NCBI RefSeq assembly: GCF_014650115.1
Contig: NZ_BMUI01000001.1
Location: 124,001-188,000 of the forward strand
From: Streptomyces olivaceoviridis
GTDB lineage: Bacteria; Actinomycetota; Actinomycetes; Streptomycetales; Streptomycetaceae
Direction: 5' to 3'
Length of the DNA stretch: 64,000 bases
Positions within the stretch are counted from its first letter, which is position 1. Each line of letters opens with the position of its first letter. Shown one piece after another: positions 45,890 through 57,227 of this stretch. The translations under genes and the position numbers were made by a program. The notes under the pieces are model-generated. The model was not told the origin of the DNA. It worked only from the letters and a program-made list of their open reading frames with translations, and searched no databases.

Positions 45890-46999
45890 ATGCGCAACCG
45901 CAGAGCCGCACTCGCCGCGATAGCCGGAGCCGCCTCGCTCGCCCTCACCCTCACCGCCTGCGGTCAGAGCGGCGAGGGCGGCAGCAAGGAGAAGTCGGGC
46001 GACGTAAAGGGCGCCACCATCGGCATCGCCATGCCGACCAAGTCCTCCGAGCGCTGGATCTCCGACGGCAAGAACGTCGTCAAGGATCTGGAGGCCAAGG
46101 GCTACAAGACCAAGCTGGTCTACGGCGAGGACGACCCGGAGACCCAGGTCTCGCAGATCGAGAACCTGATCACGCAGGGCGTCAAGGGCCTGATCGTCGC
46201 GGCGATCGACAACAAGTCCCTGGACCACGTCCTCCAGGAGGCCGCGGACGCGCACATCCCGGTCATCTCCTACGACCGGCTGATCCTCGGCACCAAGAAC
46301 GTCGACTACTACGCCTCGTTCGACAACGAGAAGGTCGGCAAGCTCCAGGGCCAGTACATCGTCGACAAGCTCGGGCTCACCAAGGGCAAGACGGGCCCGT
46401 TCAACATCGAGCTGTTCGCGGGCTCCAACGACGACAACAACACCAAGTACTTCTTCGGCGGCGCCATGAGCGTCCTCCAGCCGTACATCGACAAGAAGCA
46501 GCTGGTGGTCAAGTCCGGGCAGACCAAGCTGACCCAGGTCGTCACCCTGCGCTGGGACGGCACCACCGCGCAGAAGCGCATGGAGGACGTCCTCACCTCC
46601 GCCTACAAGAGCGGCCGGGTCGACGCGGTCCTCTCGCCGTACGACGGCATCTCCATCGGCATCCTGTCCGCCCTGAAGTCGGACGGCTACGGCTCGGGCA
46701 ACAAGCCGCTGCCGGTCATCACCGGCCAGGACGCCGAGCTGGCCTCGGTGAAGTCGATCATCTCCGGTCAGCAGACGCAGACCGTCTACAAGGACCTCCG
46801 CAAGCTCGCCGAGGTCGCCGCCACGATGATGGACGACTCCCTGAAGGGCAAGAAGCCCGAGGTCAACGACACCAAGACGTACGACAACGGGACGAAGGTC
46901 GTGCCCGCCTACCTGCTCCAGCCGGTGAGCGTCGACAAGAGCAACTACAAGCAGGTGCTGGTCGACGGCGGTTACTACACCGAGGCCGACCTCAAGTAA
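45890..46999 (+). CDS. chvE: ChvE-type sugar-binding lipoprotein
   Basis: A 369-residue solute-binding lipoprotein: basic start, hydrophobic stretch and lipobox LTLTAC (Cys24), then a periplasmic-binding fold of the ribose/galactose type ([77 protein letters not shown]). The ERW and SYDRL pattern marks the multiple-monosaccharide ChvE/MmsE group, which binds galactose, arabinose, fucose and related sugars. It is followed by the ATPase and permease genes. The mature protein is anchored on the outer face of the membrane. Confidence 0.92.
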   Translation: MRNRRAALAAIAGAASLALTLTACGQSGEGGSKEKSGDVKGATIGIAMPTKSSERWISDGKNVVKDLEAKGYKTKLVYGEDDPETQVSQIENLITQGVKGLIVAAIDNKSLDHVLQEAADAHIPVISYDRLILGTKNVDYYASFDNEKVGKLQGQYIVDKLGLTKGKTGPFNIELFAGSNDDNNTKYFFGGAMSVLQPYIDKKQLVVKSGQTKLTQVVTLRWDGTTAQKRMEDVLTSAYKSGRVDAVLSPYDGISIGILSALKSDGYGSGNKPLPVITGQDAELASVKSIISGQQTQTVYKDLRKLAEVAATMMDDSLKGKKPEVNDTKTYDNGTKVVPAYLLQPVSVDKSNYKQVLVDGGYYTEADLK

Positions 47000-47033
47000 C
47001 CCGCCCATTTCCTACGGATTGGAAGGCACGACC

Positions 47034-48580
<1,547 letters not shown>

Positions 48581-48584
<4 letters not shown>

Positions 48585-49825
48585 GCACGGATGTGACCGC
48601 CAAGAGCCCGGCCCCCGCGCCGCCGGGCAGGAGCGGAGCGGCTGCCGACGGGGGACTGCTCGGCCTGATGCTGGCCGGTCTGCGCCGCAACATGCGCCAG
48701 TACGGCATGCTGATCGCGCTCGGCCTGATCGTGGTCCTCTTCGCGATCTGGACCGACGGGGACCTGCTGCTGCCGCGCAACGTCTCCAACCTGGTGCTCC
48801 AGAACAGCTACATCCTGATCCTCGCGATCGGCATGATGCTGGTGATCATCGCCGGGCACATCGACCTCTCGGTCGGCTCGCTCACCGCGTTCGTCGGCGC
48901 CTTCGCGGCCGTACTGACCGTGCAGCACGGGATCTCCTGGCCCATCGCGCTGGTGCTGTGCCTGGTGGTCGGCGCGGTCGCCGGCTCGATCCAGGGCTAT
49001 CTCATCGCCTATCTCGGCATACCGTCCTTCATCGTCACCCTCGCCGGGATGCTCCTCTTCCGCGGCCTCACCGAGATCCTGCTCAAGGGCCAGACCCTCG
49101 GCCCGTTCCCGGACGGTCTGCAGAAGCTCGGCAACGGCTTCCTGCCCGAGGTCGGCCCGAACACCAACTACCACAACCTCACCCTGCTGCTCGGGCTCGT
49201 CCTGATCGCGGCCGTGGTGTGGCAGGAGTTCCGGGACCGCCGCCGCCAGCAGGAGTTCTCCCTGGACGTGCTGCCGACCCGGCTGTTCCTGCTCAAGCTG
49301 ACCGCCCTGGTCGCCGCGATCCTCGTCCTCACCCTGCTGCTCGCCAGCTACAAGGGCGCCCCGATCGTGCTGATCATCCTCGGCGCGCTGGTCGTCGGCT
49401 ACGGCTACGTCATGCGCAACGCGGTCTTCGGCCGGCACATCTACGCGATCGGCGGCAATCTGCCGGCGGCCAAGCTGTCCGGCGTGAAGGACAAGAAGGT
49501 CACCTTCTACGTCTTCCTGAACATGGGCGTGCTCGCGGCCCTGGCGGGTCTGGTGGTCGCCGCCCGACTGAACGCGGCCTCGCCGAAGGCGGGCGTCAAC
49601 TTCGAACTGGAGGCCATCGCCTCCTCGTTCATCGGTGGCGCGTCCATGAGCGGCGGTGTCGGCACCGTCCTCGGCGCCATCATCGGCGGTCTCGTCCTCG
49701 GCGTGCTGAACAACGGCATGAACCTCCTCAGCGTCGGCACCGACTGGCAGCAGGTCATCAAGGGCCTCGCCCTGCTGGTGGCGGTCGGGTTCGACGTGTG
49801 GAACAAGCGCAAGTCCGGTTCGTAA
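48581..49825 (+). CDS. mmsB: Multiple-monosaccharide ABC transporter permease
   Basis: A 414-residue permease with about ten membrane helices. The family block [27 protein letters not shown] and the C-terminal [31 protein letters not shown] region (here [20 protein letters not shown]) contact the ATPase. A large extra loop with charged sequence ([16 protein letters not shown]) between helices distinguishes the GguB/MmsB group from the shorter RbsC type. The ATG overlaps the ATPase stop (ATGA). Together with ChvE and MmsA it forms an importer for several aldoses. Confidence 0.93.
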
Positions 49826-49850
49826 GCGCCCAGAAAACGGAGCCGCACCC

Positions 49851-51008
49851 ATGGAACTGAACAGACGCACGGTCATCGCGGGAACAGCAGCGGCGGGCCT
49901 CGCCACCACCCTCGGCACGGGCAGCGCCCAGGCCGGCACCGGTTCGGGAGGCCGCAAGCCGGTGAGGGAACTCTTCGGCACCCTCGCCGACGGCACGAAG
50001 GTGTACCGCTGGTCGCTGGAGAACGGCGGCACCCGGCTGAAGGTCCTGTCCTACGGCGGCATCGTCCAGACCCTGGAGCTGCCCGACCGGCACGGCCGGT
50101 ACGCCAACGTCGTGGCCGGCTTCGACGACATCGCCGACTACGTGGCGAAGAGCCCGTACTTCGGCGCCCTGATCGGCCGGTACGGCAACCGCATCGGCAA
50201 GGGACAGTTCACGCTGGACGGCACGTCCTACCAGCTCTCCGTGAACGACGGCGTCAACAGCCTGCACGGCGGGGCCAAGGGCTTCGACAAGCACGTGTGG
50301 GACGTGGAGCCGTTCACCGAGGGCTCGGACGTCGGGCTGCACCTGCACTACACGAGCGTCGACGGCGAGATGGGCTACCCGGGCACGCTGCGGACGACGG
50401 TGACGTACACCCTCACCCGGCACGGCGACTGGCGCATCGACTACGCGGCCACCACCGACAAGGCCACCGTCGTCAACCTCACCAGCCACGTCTACTGGAA
50501 CCTGGCCGGTGAGGGCAGCGGCACGATCGAGGACCACGAACTCACGATCGCCGCCTCCCGGTACACCCCGACCGACTCCGGCCTGATCCCCACCGGCGAG
50601 CTGGCCGAGGTCGCGGGCACCCCGTTCGACTTCCGGCACGCCAAGCCCGTCGGCCGGGACATCCGGGCGGGCCACGAGCAGCAGGTGCAGGCCAAGGGGT
50701 ACGACCACAACTGGGTGCTGGACAAGGGGATCACGGCGAGGCCCGAGCACATCGCCACCCTGCGCGACCCGCGCTCCGGCCGCACCCTGAAGATCGCCAC
50801 CGACCAGCCGGGCCTCCAGTTCTACTCCGGCAACTTCCTCGACGGGACGCTCACCGGCACCGGCGGGCGCACCTACCGGCAGGGCGACGCCCTGTGCCTG
50901 GAGACGCAGCACTTCCCGGACTCGCCGAACCACGCCGAGTTCCCGTCGACGGTGCTGCGGCCGGGGCAGACCTACCGGACGTCGACCCTCCACACCTTCG
51001 GGGCGTGA
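49851..51008 (+). CDS. galM: Tat-exported aldose 1-epimerase
   Basis: A 385-residue mutarotase preceded by a twin-arginine signal (ELNRRTVIAGTAAAGLATTLGTGSAQA). The enzyme domain has NSLHGGAKGFDKHVWDV, VVNLTSHVYWNLAG and CLETQHFPDSPNHAEFPSTVL, supplying the catalytic His and Glu. It is a paralogue of the cytoplasmic GalM at 34508-35485, but secreted, so it would equilibrate sugar anomers outside the cell for the importer just upstream. ATG 49851 lies 25 bases after the permease stop. A strong hairpin follows 49 bases after its stop. Confidence 0.93.
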   Translation: MELNRRTVIAGTAAAGLATTLGTGSAQAGTGSGGRKPVRELFGTLADGTKVYRWSLENGGTRLKVLSYGGIVQTLELPDRHGRYANVVAGFDDIADYVAKSPYFGALIGRYGNRIGKGQFTLDGTSYQLSVNDGVNSLHGGAKGFDKHVWDVEPFTEGSDVGLHLHYTSVDGEMGYPGTLRTTVTYTLTRHGDWRIDYAATTDKATVVNLTSHVYWNLAGEGSGTIEDHELTIAASRYTPTDSGLIPTGELAEVAGTPFDFRHAKPVGRDIRAGHEQQVQAKGYDHNWVLDKGITARPEHIATLRDPRSGRTLKIATDQPGLQFYSGNFLDGTLTGTGGRTYRQGDALCLETQHFPDSPNHAEFPSTVLRPGQTYRTSTLHTFGA

Positions 51009-51057
51009 ACCGGCTCACACCGCCGGTGAGTTGAACGCCACTGCCGTCTCCCGCGTA

Positions 51058-51099
51058 TCGAAGGGCGGCCCGTGCTCCCCCGCACGGGCCGCCCTTCGA
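51058..51099 (+). terminator. Terminator of sugar operon next to aminotransferase ribosome site
   Basis: Eighteen-base perfect stem with a six-base loop, 49 bases after the mutarotase stop. It ends one base before the GGAGG (51101) of the next gene. A possible promoter (TTGAAC 51031-51036 with TATCGA 51056-51061) overlaps the left arm, so its transcript would start inside the stem. Confidence 0.82.
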
Positions 51100-51110
51100 C
51101 GGAGGTTCCC

Positions 51111-52736
51111 TTGGCCGGCAACGTCACCTCGTTGTTCCGCGGCACCGCCGCGCACAGCCCCTCCATGGCGGCGCTGACGCGGGAGGGCGGCGACGGGACC
51201 GGCCCGGTGGACTTCTGCGTTCCGTGCAATCCCTACTTCCCGACGCCCGCCATGTTCGAGGAGATGGCGGGCCGGCTGCGCGAGATCGTCACGTACTACC
51301 CCAGCAGCGCCGACACCATCACGGCGGAGCTGTGCGACCTGCTCCGGCTCCCGCCGCAGTGCGTGGCGATGGGCAACGGCTCCACGGAGCTGATCACCTG
51401 GATCGACCACCTGCTGGTCCGCGAGTCCCTGGCCGTCCCCGTACCCACCTTCGGCCGCTGGACCGACCAGCCGATGGAGACCGGCAAACGGGTCGACATG
51501 TTCCCGCTCCAGGAGGCGAACGACTTCGCCCTGGACCTCGGCCGGTACGCCGAGTTCATCCGTGCCCGCGGCACCCGGGCGGCCGTGATCTGCAACCCCA
51601 ACAACCCCGACGGCGGTTTCCTGCGCCGGCAGCAGATCGTGCGGTTCATGGACGCCATGGCGGACCTCGATCTGGTGATCGTGGACGAGTCCTTCCTGGA
51701 GTTCGCCGACGCGGAGGCCGAGCCCAGCGTCGTCCAGGAGGCCATGCTCCGCCCCAACGTGGTCGTGCTGCGCAGCCTCGGCAAGAACTTCGGTCTGCAC
51801 GGCATCCGCTTCGGCTACCTCGTCGCCAACCCGGCGCTCGCGGGCAAGGTCCGCTCCATGCTGCCCAAGTGGAACCTCAACTCCTTCGCCGAGCACGTGG
51901 TGTTCATGCTGAAGGAGCACGGCGCCGAGTACGCGCGGAGCCTGACGCAGGTCCGCCGCGACCGCCTGGAGATGGCCAGCCACCTCTCCGCGCTCCCCGG
52001 CCTCACCGTCTACCCCTCCCAGGGCAACTTCCTCTTCGTGCGCCTGCCCGTCGGCGCCGAGGGCACGGTGGTGCGGGACCGGATGCTCACCGAGCACCGG
52101 ATCCTGGTCCGCGAGTGCGGCAACAAGATCGGATCCTCCAGCCGCTTCCTGCGGCTCGTGGTGCGCCCCCAGGTCGACGTGCGTCGCCTGGTGTCCGGCC
52201 TGGAGCAGGTGCTCTACGGGTCCAGGAGGGAAGCCGCCGTACCCGAGCCGGGCACCGGGACCGGCTACAGCTCGGGTACGGCGGCGGTCGACCGGCTGGT
52301 CAGCGAGACCAACGGGGCCGGCCTGCGGCTCACACCGGCCGGCCCCGCTCCGGCCGCCGGCACCGGCATGCCGCTCCCCGCCGCCGTGACACCGCCCGGC
52401 GGCGGAATGCCGATGCCGGCGGCAACCCCACCGCCACCTGCACCGGCTCCGGCGGCTCCGGTTTCTCCGGCGGCGGCCGTGATGCCGGCACCGGTACCTG
52501 TGCCGCCGGCTCCCGTACCGCCACCGGTGGCCCCCGCGCCCGTACCGCTCGCGCCCGCCGCGACCGTCGCTCCCACCCCGCCCGGCGTTCCGGCCCGGGG
52601 CGGGCTCACCGCCGCCCAGGTCCGCGGGATGACGGCCCCGGCGCCCGCCGCCGGCCTGACCCCGGCCCCCGCGACGGGCTGGCCCAACGCGCGGAGCTGG
52701 CCGAACGCGGCGGGGACGGGCCAAGCGGCCGTCTGA
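51111..52736 (+). CDS. HisC-like PLP aminotransferase with Pro/Ala-rich tail
   Basis: A 541-residue protein. Residues ~1-370 form a fold-type I aminotransferase related to histidinol-phosphate aminotransferase: FCVPCNPYFPTPAMF, VAMGNGSTELITWID, ICNPNNPDGGFLRR, LVIVDESFLEFAD, and RSLGKNFGLHGIRFGY with Lys225 as the PLP Schiff base. The last ~150 residues are low-complexity Pro, Ala, Val and Thr, which is unusual for the family and probably disordered. TTG 51111 has GGAGG five bases upstream. The substrate is unknown. It does not lie among histidine genes, so hisC is not assigned. Confidence 0.87.
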   Translation: MAGNVTSLFRGTAAHSPSMAALTREGGDGTGPVDFCVPCNPYFPTPAMFEEMAGRLREIVTYYPSSADTITAELCDLLRLPPQCVAMGNGSTELITWIDHLLVRESLAVPVPTFGRWTDQPMETGKRVDMFPLQEANDFALDLGRYAEFIRARGTRAAVICNPNNPDGGFLRRQQIVRFMDAMADLDLVIVDESFLEFADAEAEPSVVQEAMLRPNVVVLRSLGKNFGLHGIRFGYLVANPALAGKVRSMLPKWNLNSFAEHVVFMLKEHGAEYARSLTQVRRDRLEMASHLSALPGLTVYPSQGNFLFVRLPVGAEGTVVRDRMLTEHRILVRECGNKIGSSSRFLRLVVRPQVDVRRLVSGLEQVLYGSRREAAVPEPGTGTGYSSGTAAVDRLVSETNGAGLRLTPAGPAPAAGTGMPLPAAVTPPGGGMPMPAATPPPPAPAPAAPVSPAAAVMPAPVPVPPAPVPPPVAPAPVPLAPAATVAPTPPGVPARGGLTAAQVRGMTAPAPAAGLTPAPATGWPNARSWPNAAGTGQAAV

Positions 52737-53231
52737 CGCCGGTCCCGGTGATTGACAGGTTCGGCCGATGCCGGTGACTGTCACGTGCGCGAACCTGAAC
52801 ATCTCTGACTGGCGGCTGAGCTGACGCGGTTCACGGAAGCGGTCCGCGAGGGGGTCTCGGACCTCGGTGCCGACCCCTCCCTGATCCCCGCACTCAGCAC
52901 GCCACCGGCCGGCTACTCCCCCGGGGCGGGGGAAAGCCGACGGCACGCCACCCTCGCCGGGACGTGACCGTTGGGCCGCTCGCTTCTCGGTCAGTGTCGG
53001 GGTGGGCTTGGCGGCGAACGGTAGGTGGAGGGACCCGAGGGGCTGATGGGGCGCCCGGGACACCACGCCAGGAGCCACCCCCGCCACCGCGGCCCCGACC
53101 CGGCGTGCCGGCGAGGCGCGTTCGCGCACCCCTGGCGCCGGGGGCGCGGTCAGTTGGCCTCGGGGCCCGTTACCGGCGGGGCCACCGTCTTTCCGGGCGG
53201 CCCGGCAGCGACCGACTCGGCCGACGCCCGC
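52737..53231. other. 495-base gap with nested inverted repeats and a possible gene remnant
   Basis: 52756-52797 holds the arms CAGGTTCG/CGAACCTG around the palindrome GTGAC-T-GTCAC (52774-52784). From 52809 a frame without a start codon reads ELTRFTEAVREGVSDLGADP and stops near 52968, with protein-like composition, perhaps the tail of a decayed gene. The rest shows nothing I can assign. Confidence 0.45.
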
Positions 53232-53435
53232 TCACTTGCCCCGGACGACCGTGGGGAGGACCGTCCTGAGGGACGTGACCGGGTGGCCGATCTCCAGGGA
53301 GCCGAGGATGCCGTCGAGGAGGGCGGCACCGGGGACACCGGTGGGCGGCGCGGGGCGCGTGGCGGCTTCGGCGGTGGCGGCGGATGCCAGGAGGGCGGCC
53401 GTCAGGGCGGTGACACAGGCGAGTTTCTTGATCAT
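53232..53435 (-). CDS. Small secreted protein of unknown function
   Basis: A 67-residue protein with a classic signal peptide (MIKKLACVTALTAALLASAATAEA) and a short mature part of ~43 residues containing GAALLDGILGSLEIGHPVTSLRTVLP. No cysteine remains after cleavage. A GGGCGGGC stretch precedes ATG 53435. Size and layout recall the many small exported proteins of streptomycetes, but it is not a chaplin (no chaplin motif). It lies head-to-tail after the Rrf2 gene with a 70-base gap. Confidence 0.72.
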   Translation of the reverse strand: MIKKLACVTALTAALLASAATAEAATRPAPPTGVPGAALLDGILGSLEIGHPVTSLRTVLPTVVRGK

Positions 53436-53505
53436 GCCCGCCCTAACGAGGCACGCCCGCGAGGGAAACCCGCCGGTGCGCCGACCGGGGGACCGGCGTT
53501 ACGCC

Positions 53506-53964
53506 TTACGGGTTCTCCCAGGCAGCCGGTTCCGCCGCCAGGGCGCGGACCGGCTCGGGGAGGGCGTCGGCCGCGAGGTCGGCGAGGGTGACGCCCTCCA
53601 GGATGCGGCGGACATTGGCGCGCAGGGCGATCCACAGGGGCAGCAGCGGCTGGGCGGTGCCGCTGTAGGAGAGGCCGGTCGGGCGTTCGCCGCGTACGGA
53701 CACGATCGGGCCGTCGACCGCCCGGATGACGTCGGCCACGGTGATCGAGGCCGCCTCCCGGGCCAGGCGGTAGCCGCCGCCCCCGCCGCGCCGGCTGTCG
53801 ACGATCCCGGCCCGTCGCAGGTCGCCGAGAATCCCTTCCAGGAACTTGTGCGGGATCTCCTGCACGGCGGCGATTTCTTCTGCTTTCACCGGGCCGTTAC
53901 CCTGCCGTACGGCCAGCTCCAGTACCGCCCGTACCGCGTAATCCGCCCGTGCCGAGATCCTCAT
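53506..53964 (-). CDS. Rrf2-family transcriptional regulator without cysteines
   Basis: A 152-residue regulator: MRISARADYAVRAVLELAVRQG, then VKAEEIAAVQEIPHKFLEGILGDLRRAGIVDSRRGGGGGYRLAREAASITVADVIRAVDGPI, the full Rrf2 winged helix. There are no cysteines at all, so unlike NsrR, IscR or RsrR it cannot hold an Fe-S cluster, and it resembles CymR-type members that act through protein or small-molecule partners. It is divergent from the beta-galactosidase gene across 74 bases. CACAAT ends six bases before the ATG. Confidence 0.9.
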   Translation of the reverse strand: MRISARADYAVRAVLELAVRQGNGPVKAEEIAAVQEIPHKFLEGILGDLRRAGIVDSRRGGGGGYRLAREAASITVADVIRAVDGPIVSVRGERPTGLSYSGTAQPLLPLWIALRANVRRILEGVTLADLAADALPEPVRALAAEPAAWENP

Positions 53965-54038
53965 GGGTCCATTGTGGGGCGTGTCCGCGGGGAGAATGGC
54001 CGGACCGCGCCCCCGTAAGACCGCCGGGAGGATCCACC

Positions 54039-56993
54039 TTGGCGCTCAGCAGACGTACCTTCAGTGCCCTGGCCGGCTCCGCCGCGCTCGGCCTCGCCCT
54101 GGGCGGCAGCGGCGGCCCCGGGGCGCCCTCCGCGTACGCGGGCAGCAGTGCGCCGACCGGTCCGGCACCACTGCCGCCGCGCGTCGACGGCGAGCGGCAC
54201 ACCATCGGGTACGACCGGTACTCGCTGCTCGTGGACGGGCGGCGGCTGGTGGTGTGGTCCGGCGAGATGCACCCGTTCCGGCTGCCCAGCCCGTCCCTGT
54301 GGCGGGACGTGCTCCAGAAGATGCGGGCGCACGGGTACAACGCCGTGAGCATCTACGTGGCGTGGAACTACCACTCCCCCGCGCCGGGTCAGTACGACTT
54401 CAGCGGCGTCCGGGACCTGGATCTGTTCCTGCGGACGGCCGCCGAGACCGGGCTGTACGTCCTTCTGCGGCCCGGTCCTTACATCAACGCCGAGGTGGAC
54501 GGCGGGGGTTTCCCCGGGTGGCTGACGGCGACCAGGGGCGCGGCCCGGACCGACGATCCGGTCTACCTGGCGCACGTGGACGAGTGGCTGACCCAGGTGA
54601 ACCGGATCGTCCGCCGGCATCTGTTCACGCAGGGCACCGGCACGGTCCTGCTGTACCAGATCGAGAACGAGTACGACGCCCATGTGGACGAGGCCACCGG
54701 GCGGAACTACATGGCCCACCTGTACCGGAAGGTGCGGGGCGACGGGATCGACGTCCCGTTGTTCCACAACGACAAGGGGCGGAACGGGTACTGGGTCCCG
54801 GGGTCGTTCGACACCGGTGGGGAGAGGGGCGGCTGGCTGTACGGGTTCGACGGGTATCCGTCGCCGTCCCAGACCCCGCCGGACTGGGGGCACTACGGGC
54901 CCGGCGGGGCGAAGGGCGGGGCCACCGCCTCCCCCACCACCCCGGGGTTCGTGCCCGAGTTCGGGGGCGGCTGGTTCGATCCGTGGGGCGGGGCGTGGTT
55001 CGACGGCAAGGGGTACGCCGAGTCGCGGCGCACCCGGGACGCCGCGTACGAGCGGCGCTTCTACCTGACCAACCTCGCCAACGGACTCACCCTGCACAAC
55101 GTGTACATGACGTTCGGGGGGACGTCGTGGGGCTGGCTGCCCGCGCCGGTCGTCTACACGTCGTACGACTACGGCGCCGCCATCGACGAGGGCCGGAACG
55201 TCACGGACAAGATCGCGCCGATGCACCAGCTCGGCCATCTGCTCCAGCGCGTGCCCGACTTCGCCAAGCTGGACCGGGCGGCGGACGTGACGGCCGCCGG
55301 GCTGAGGGTCTACCACCTGACCAACCCGGACACCGGCACCCATGTGTACGTCGCCCGCAACGACGGCGCCGATCCGGTCACCACCGAACTGCCCACCGAC
55401 GTCGGCAGGCTGCCGATCACCGTGCCCGGCAAGGACGCCAAGCTGCTCACCACCGGGCTGCCGCTGGGCAGGCGGACCCTGAAGTACGCCACCGTCGCGC
55501 CCATGACGGTCCTGACGGCGGGCCGGCAGGACATCGCCGTGTTCGCCGGGCGGACCGACGAGATGGCCGAGCTGGTGCTGAAGTGCCCGCAGGAGCCCTC
55601 CGTGCAGCGGCTGGACCCGGAGGCCGGCTGGGCGTACGACCGGAACGAACTCCATGTGAACGCCCCCCTCGGCCAGGACGGGCTGACCCGGGTGCTGGTG
55701 CGCAAGGGCGAGACGGACACCCCGCTGCTGCTGCTCTTCGCCGACGACGCCACCGCCGTACGCCTCTTCCCGTACGACACCCCGTCCGGGACGCTCCTCG
55801 TCTACGGCCCGGCGCTGCTGCGGCACGCGGAGCTGCGCGGCTCGGAGGTCCATCTGACCGGTGACATCACCGAGCGGACAGGCATGGAGGTGTGGGGCCC
55901 GCGCGGGATCGACACCCTGGTCTGGAACGGGCGGAAGCTGCCCACCCGGGCCACGCTCTCCGGCAGCCTGCTGACCACCGGGATGCTGCCGGACGTGCCC
56001 GAGGTGCGGCTGCCCGAGCTGGGCGGCTGGCGGATGCGGACGGAGAACCCGGAGGCGGGCCCGAGCTTCGACGACTCGTCGTGGAAGGCCGCCGACAAGA
56101 CGTCGTCGTACAGCACCACGGCCGTCCCGGACGGGCAGCCGGTCCTCTTCGCGGACGACTACGGCTTCCACTACGGGGACGTCTGGTACCGGGGCAGCCT
56201 CACCGGCACCACCGGGGTCGAGGAGGTCTCGCTCGCCTACAGCACCGGCACGCAGGGCCTGCTGATGGCCTGGCTGGACGGCGAGCCGCTGGGCACGCAC
56301 CGGATGCCGGTGCCGGACAAGGACGTGACCATCCGCAAGGGCAGCTGGGCGGAGACGGCGGTCTTCCCGGTGCGTGAGCGGCTGCGCTCCCCCGGCCGGC
56401 ACGTGCTGTCGGTCCTCGTCCGGCGCATGCAGCACGACCAGGACGGCAAGGCGCTCGACACCCACAAGGCGGCGCGGGGCCTGACGGCGGTCACCTTCAA
56501 GGGTGCCTCGCCGAAGGTGCGGTGGCGCATCCAGGGCGCGGGCCCCGCCGACCCCGTGCGCGGGCCGATGAACAACGGCGGTCTGTACGGCGAGCGGGAG
56601 GGCTGGCACCTGCCCGGCTTCCGGGACCGGGACTGGGAGAAGGTGACCTTCCCGCGCGCGGCGCGGTACCAGGGCGTGACCTGGTACCGGACGACGTTCC
56701 GGCTGGCGGTGCCGGCCGACGTCGACGCCTCGGTCGGTCTGACCCTGGACGACGACCCGTACCGCGCCTACCGCGCGCAGATCTTCCTCAACGGCTGGAA
56801 CCTGGGCCAGTACGTCAACAACGTCGGCCCGCAGCACACCTTCGTCCTGCCGAACGGCATCCTGCGCTCCCGGGGCGCCAACACCCTCGCGCTGGCGGTC
56901 CTCTCGGAGTTCACCACGCTGTCGGGCCCCGGGTCGGTGCGGCTGACGCTGCTCGGCAAGGCGGCGGGGGGCGTGCCGGTCACGCCCGTCTGA
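54039..56993 (+). CDS. Tat-secreted GH35 beta-galactosidase
   Basis: A 984-residue glycoside hydrolase. The twin-arginine signal is LALSRRTFSALAGSAALGLALGG. The GH35 barrel has the acid/base Glu211 in YQIENEYD and the nucleophile Glu307 in VPEFGGGWFDPWGG, after RPGPYINAEVDGGGFPGWL. Beta-sandwich domains follow to the end, including a galactose-binding-like C-terminus (WYRTTFRLAVPADVD...GWNLGQYVNNVGPQ). It removes terminal beta-galactose outside the cell. TTG 54039 has GGGAGGA seven bases upstream; the frame runs to 53949 but would hide the Tat motif. Released galactose may feed the ChvE-type importer. Confidence 0.94.
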   Translation: MALSRRTFSALAGSAALGLALGGSGGPGAPSAYAGSSAPTGPAPLPPRVDGERHTIGYDRYSLLVDGRRLVVWSGEMHPFRLPSPSLWRDVLQKMRAHGYNAVSIYVAWNYHSPAPGQYDFSGVRDLDLFLRTAAETGLYVLLRPGPYINAEVDGGGFPGWLTATRGAARTDDPVYLAHVDEWLTQVNRIVRRHLFTQGTGTVLLYQIENEYDAHVDEATGRNYMAHLYRKVRGDGIDVPLFHNDKGRNGYWVPGSFDTGGERGGWLYGFDGYPSPSQTPPDWGHYGPGGAKGGATASPTTPGFVPEFGGGWFDPWGGAWFDGKGYAESRRTRDAAYERRFYLTNLANGLTLHNVYMTFGGTSWGWLPAPVVYTSYDYGAAIDEGRNVTDKIAPMHQLGHLLQRVPDFAKLDRAADVTAAGLRVYHLTNPDTGTHVYVARNDGADPVTTELPTDVGRLPITVPGKDAKLLTTGLPLGRRTLKYATVAPMTVLTAGRQDIAVFAGRTDEMAELVLKCPQEPSVQRLDPEAGWAYDRNELHVNAPLGQDGLTRVLVRKGETDTPLLLLFADDATAVRLFPYDTPSGTLLVYGPALLRHAELRGSEVHLTGDITERTGMEVWGPRGIDTLVWNGRKLPTRATLSGSLLTTGMLPDVPEVRLPELGGWRMRTENPEAGPSFDDSSWKAADKTSSYSTTAVPDGQPVLFADDYGFHYGDVWYRGSLTGTTGVEEVSLAYSTGTQGLLMAWLDGEPLGTHRMPVPDKDVTIRKGSWAETAVFPVRERLRSPGRHVLSVLVRRMQHDQDGKALDTHKAARGLTAVTFKGASPKVRWRIQGAGPADPVRGPMNNGGLYGEREGWHLPGFRDRDWEKVTFPRAARYQGVTWYRTTFRLAVPADVDASVGLTLDDDPYRAYRAQIFLNGWNLGQYVNNVGPQHTFVLPNGILRSRGANTLALAVLSEFTTLSGPGSVRLTLLGKAAGGVPVTPV

Positions 56994-57124
56994 TCACGTT
57001 CCAGGACAGCGGTTCCCGTACGGCGGTGAGGGTGCCGTCCCTCAGGGCGGTGCCCTCGACCGGTGTGCGCTCTGCTGCTACTGGCCGGCCAGGCCGGCGC
57101 GTCAATGGGTCGCACACAAGCTCA

Positions 57125-57147
57125 TAGGTTGTTCCTCGTTGAACAAC
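57125..57147. promoter_or_regulatory. Promoter-overlapping palindrome upstream of ImmA/IrrE gene
   Basis: TAGGTT (57125-57130) could be a -10. GTTGTTC-N6-GAACAAC (57128-57147) is a perfect palindrome over and just after it, resembling XRE-type operators. No XRE gene is present in the window, so the regulator would act in trans. Confidence 0.6.
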
Positions 57148-57227
57148 GGTCGCCGGATCGCATGACGCGGACACATCCAGGCGCGTACGCTCGGACCAGC
57201 CGCAATGGTCGGTGGGAAGGGAGACAG

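Noticed and set aside
53961..56837. A 958-codon frame antisense to the beta-galactosidase
   Set aside because: Low-complexity Arg/Val/Gly/Pro translation with no domain. The sense strand has the complete GH35 active site.
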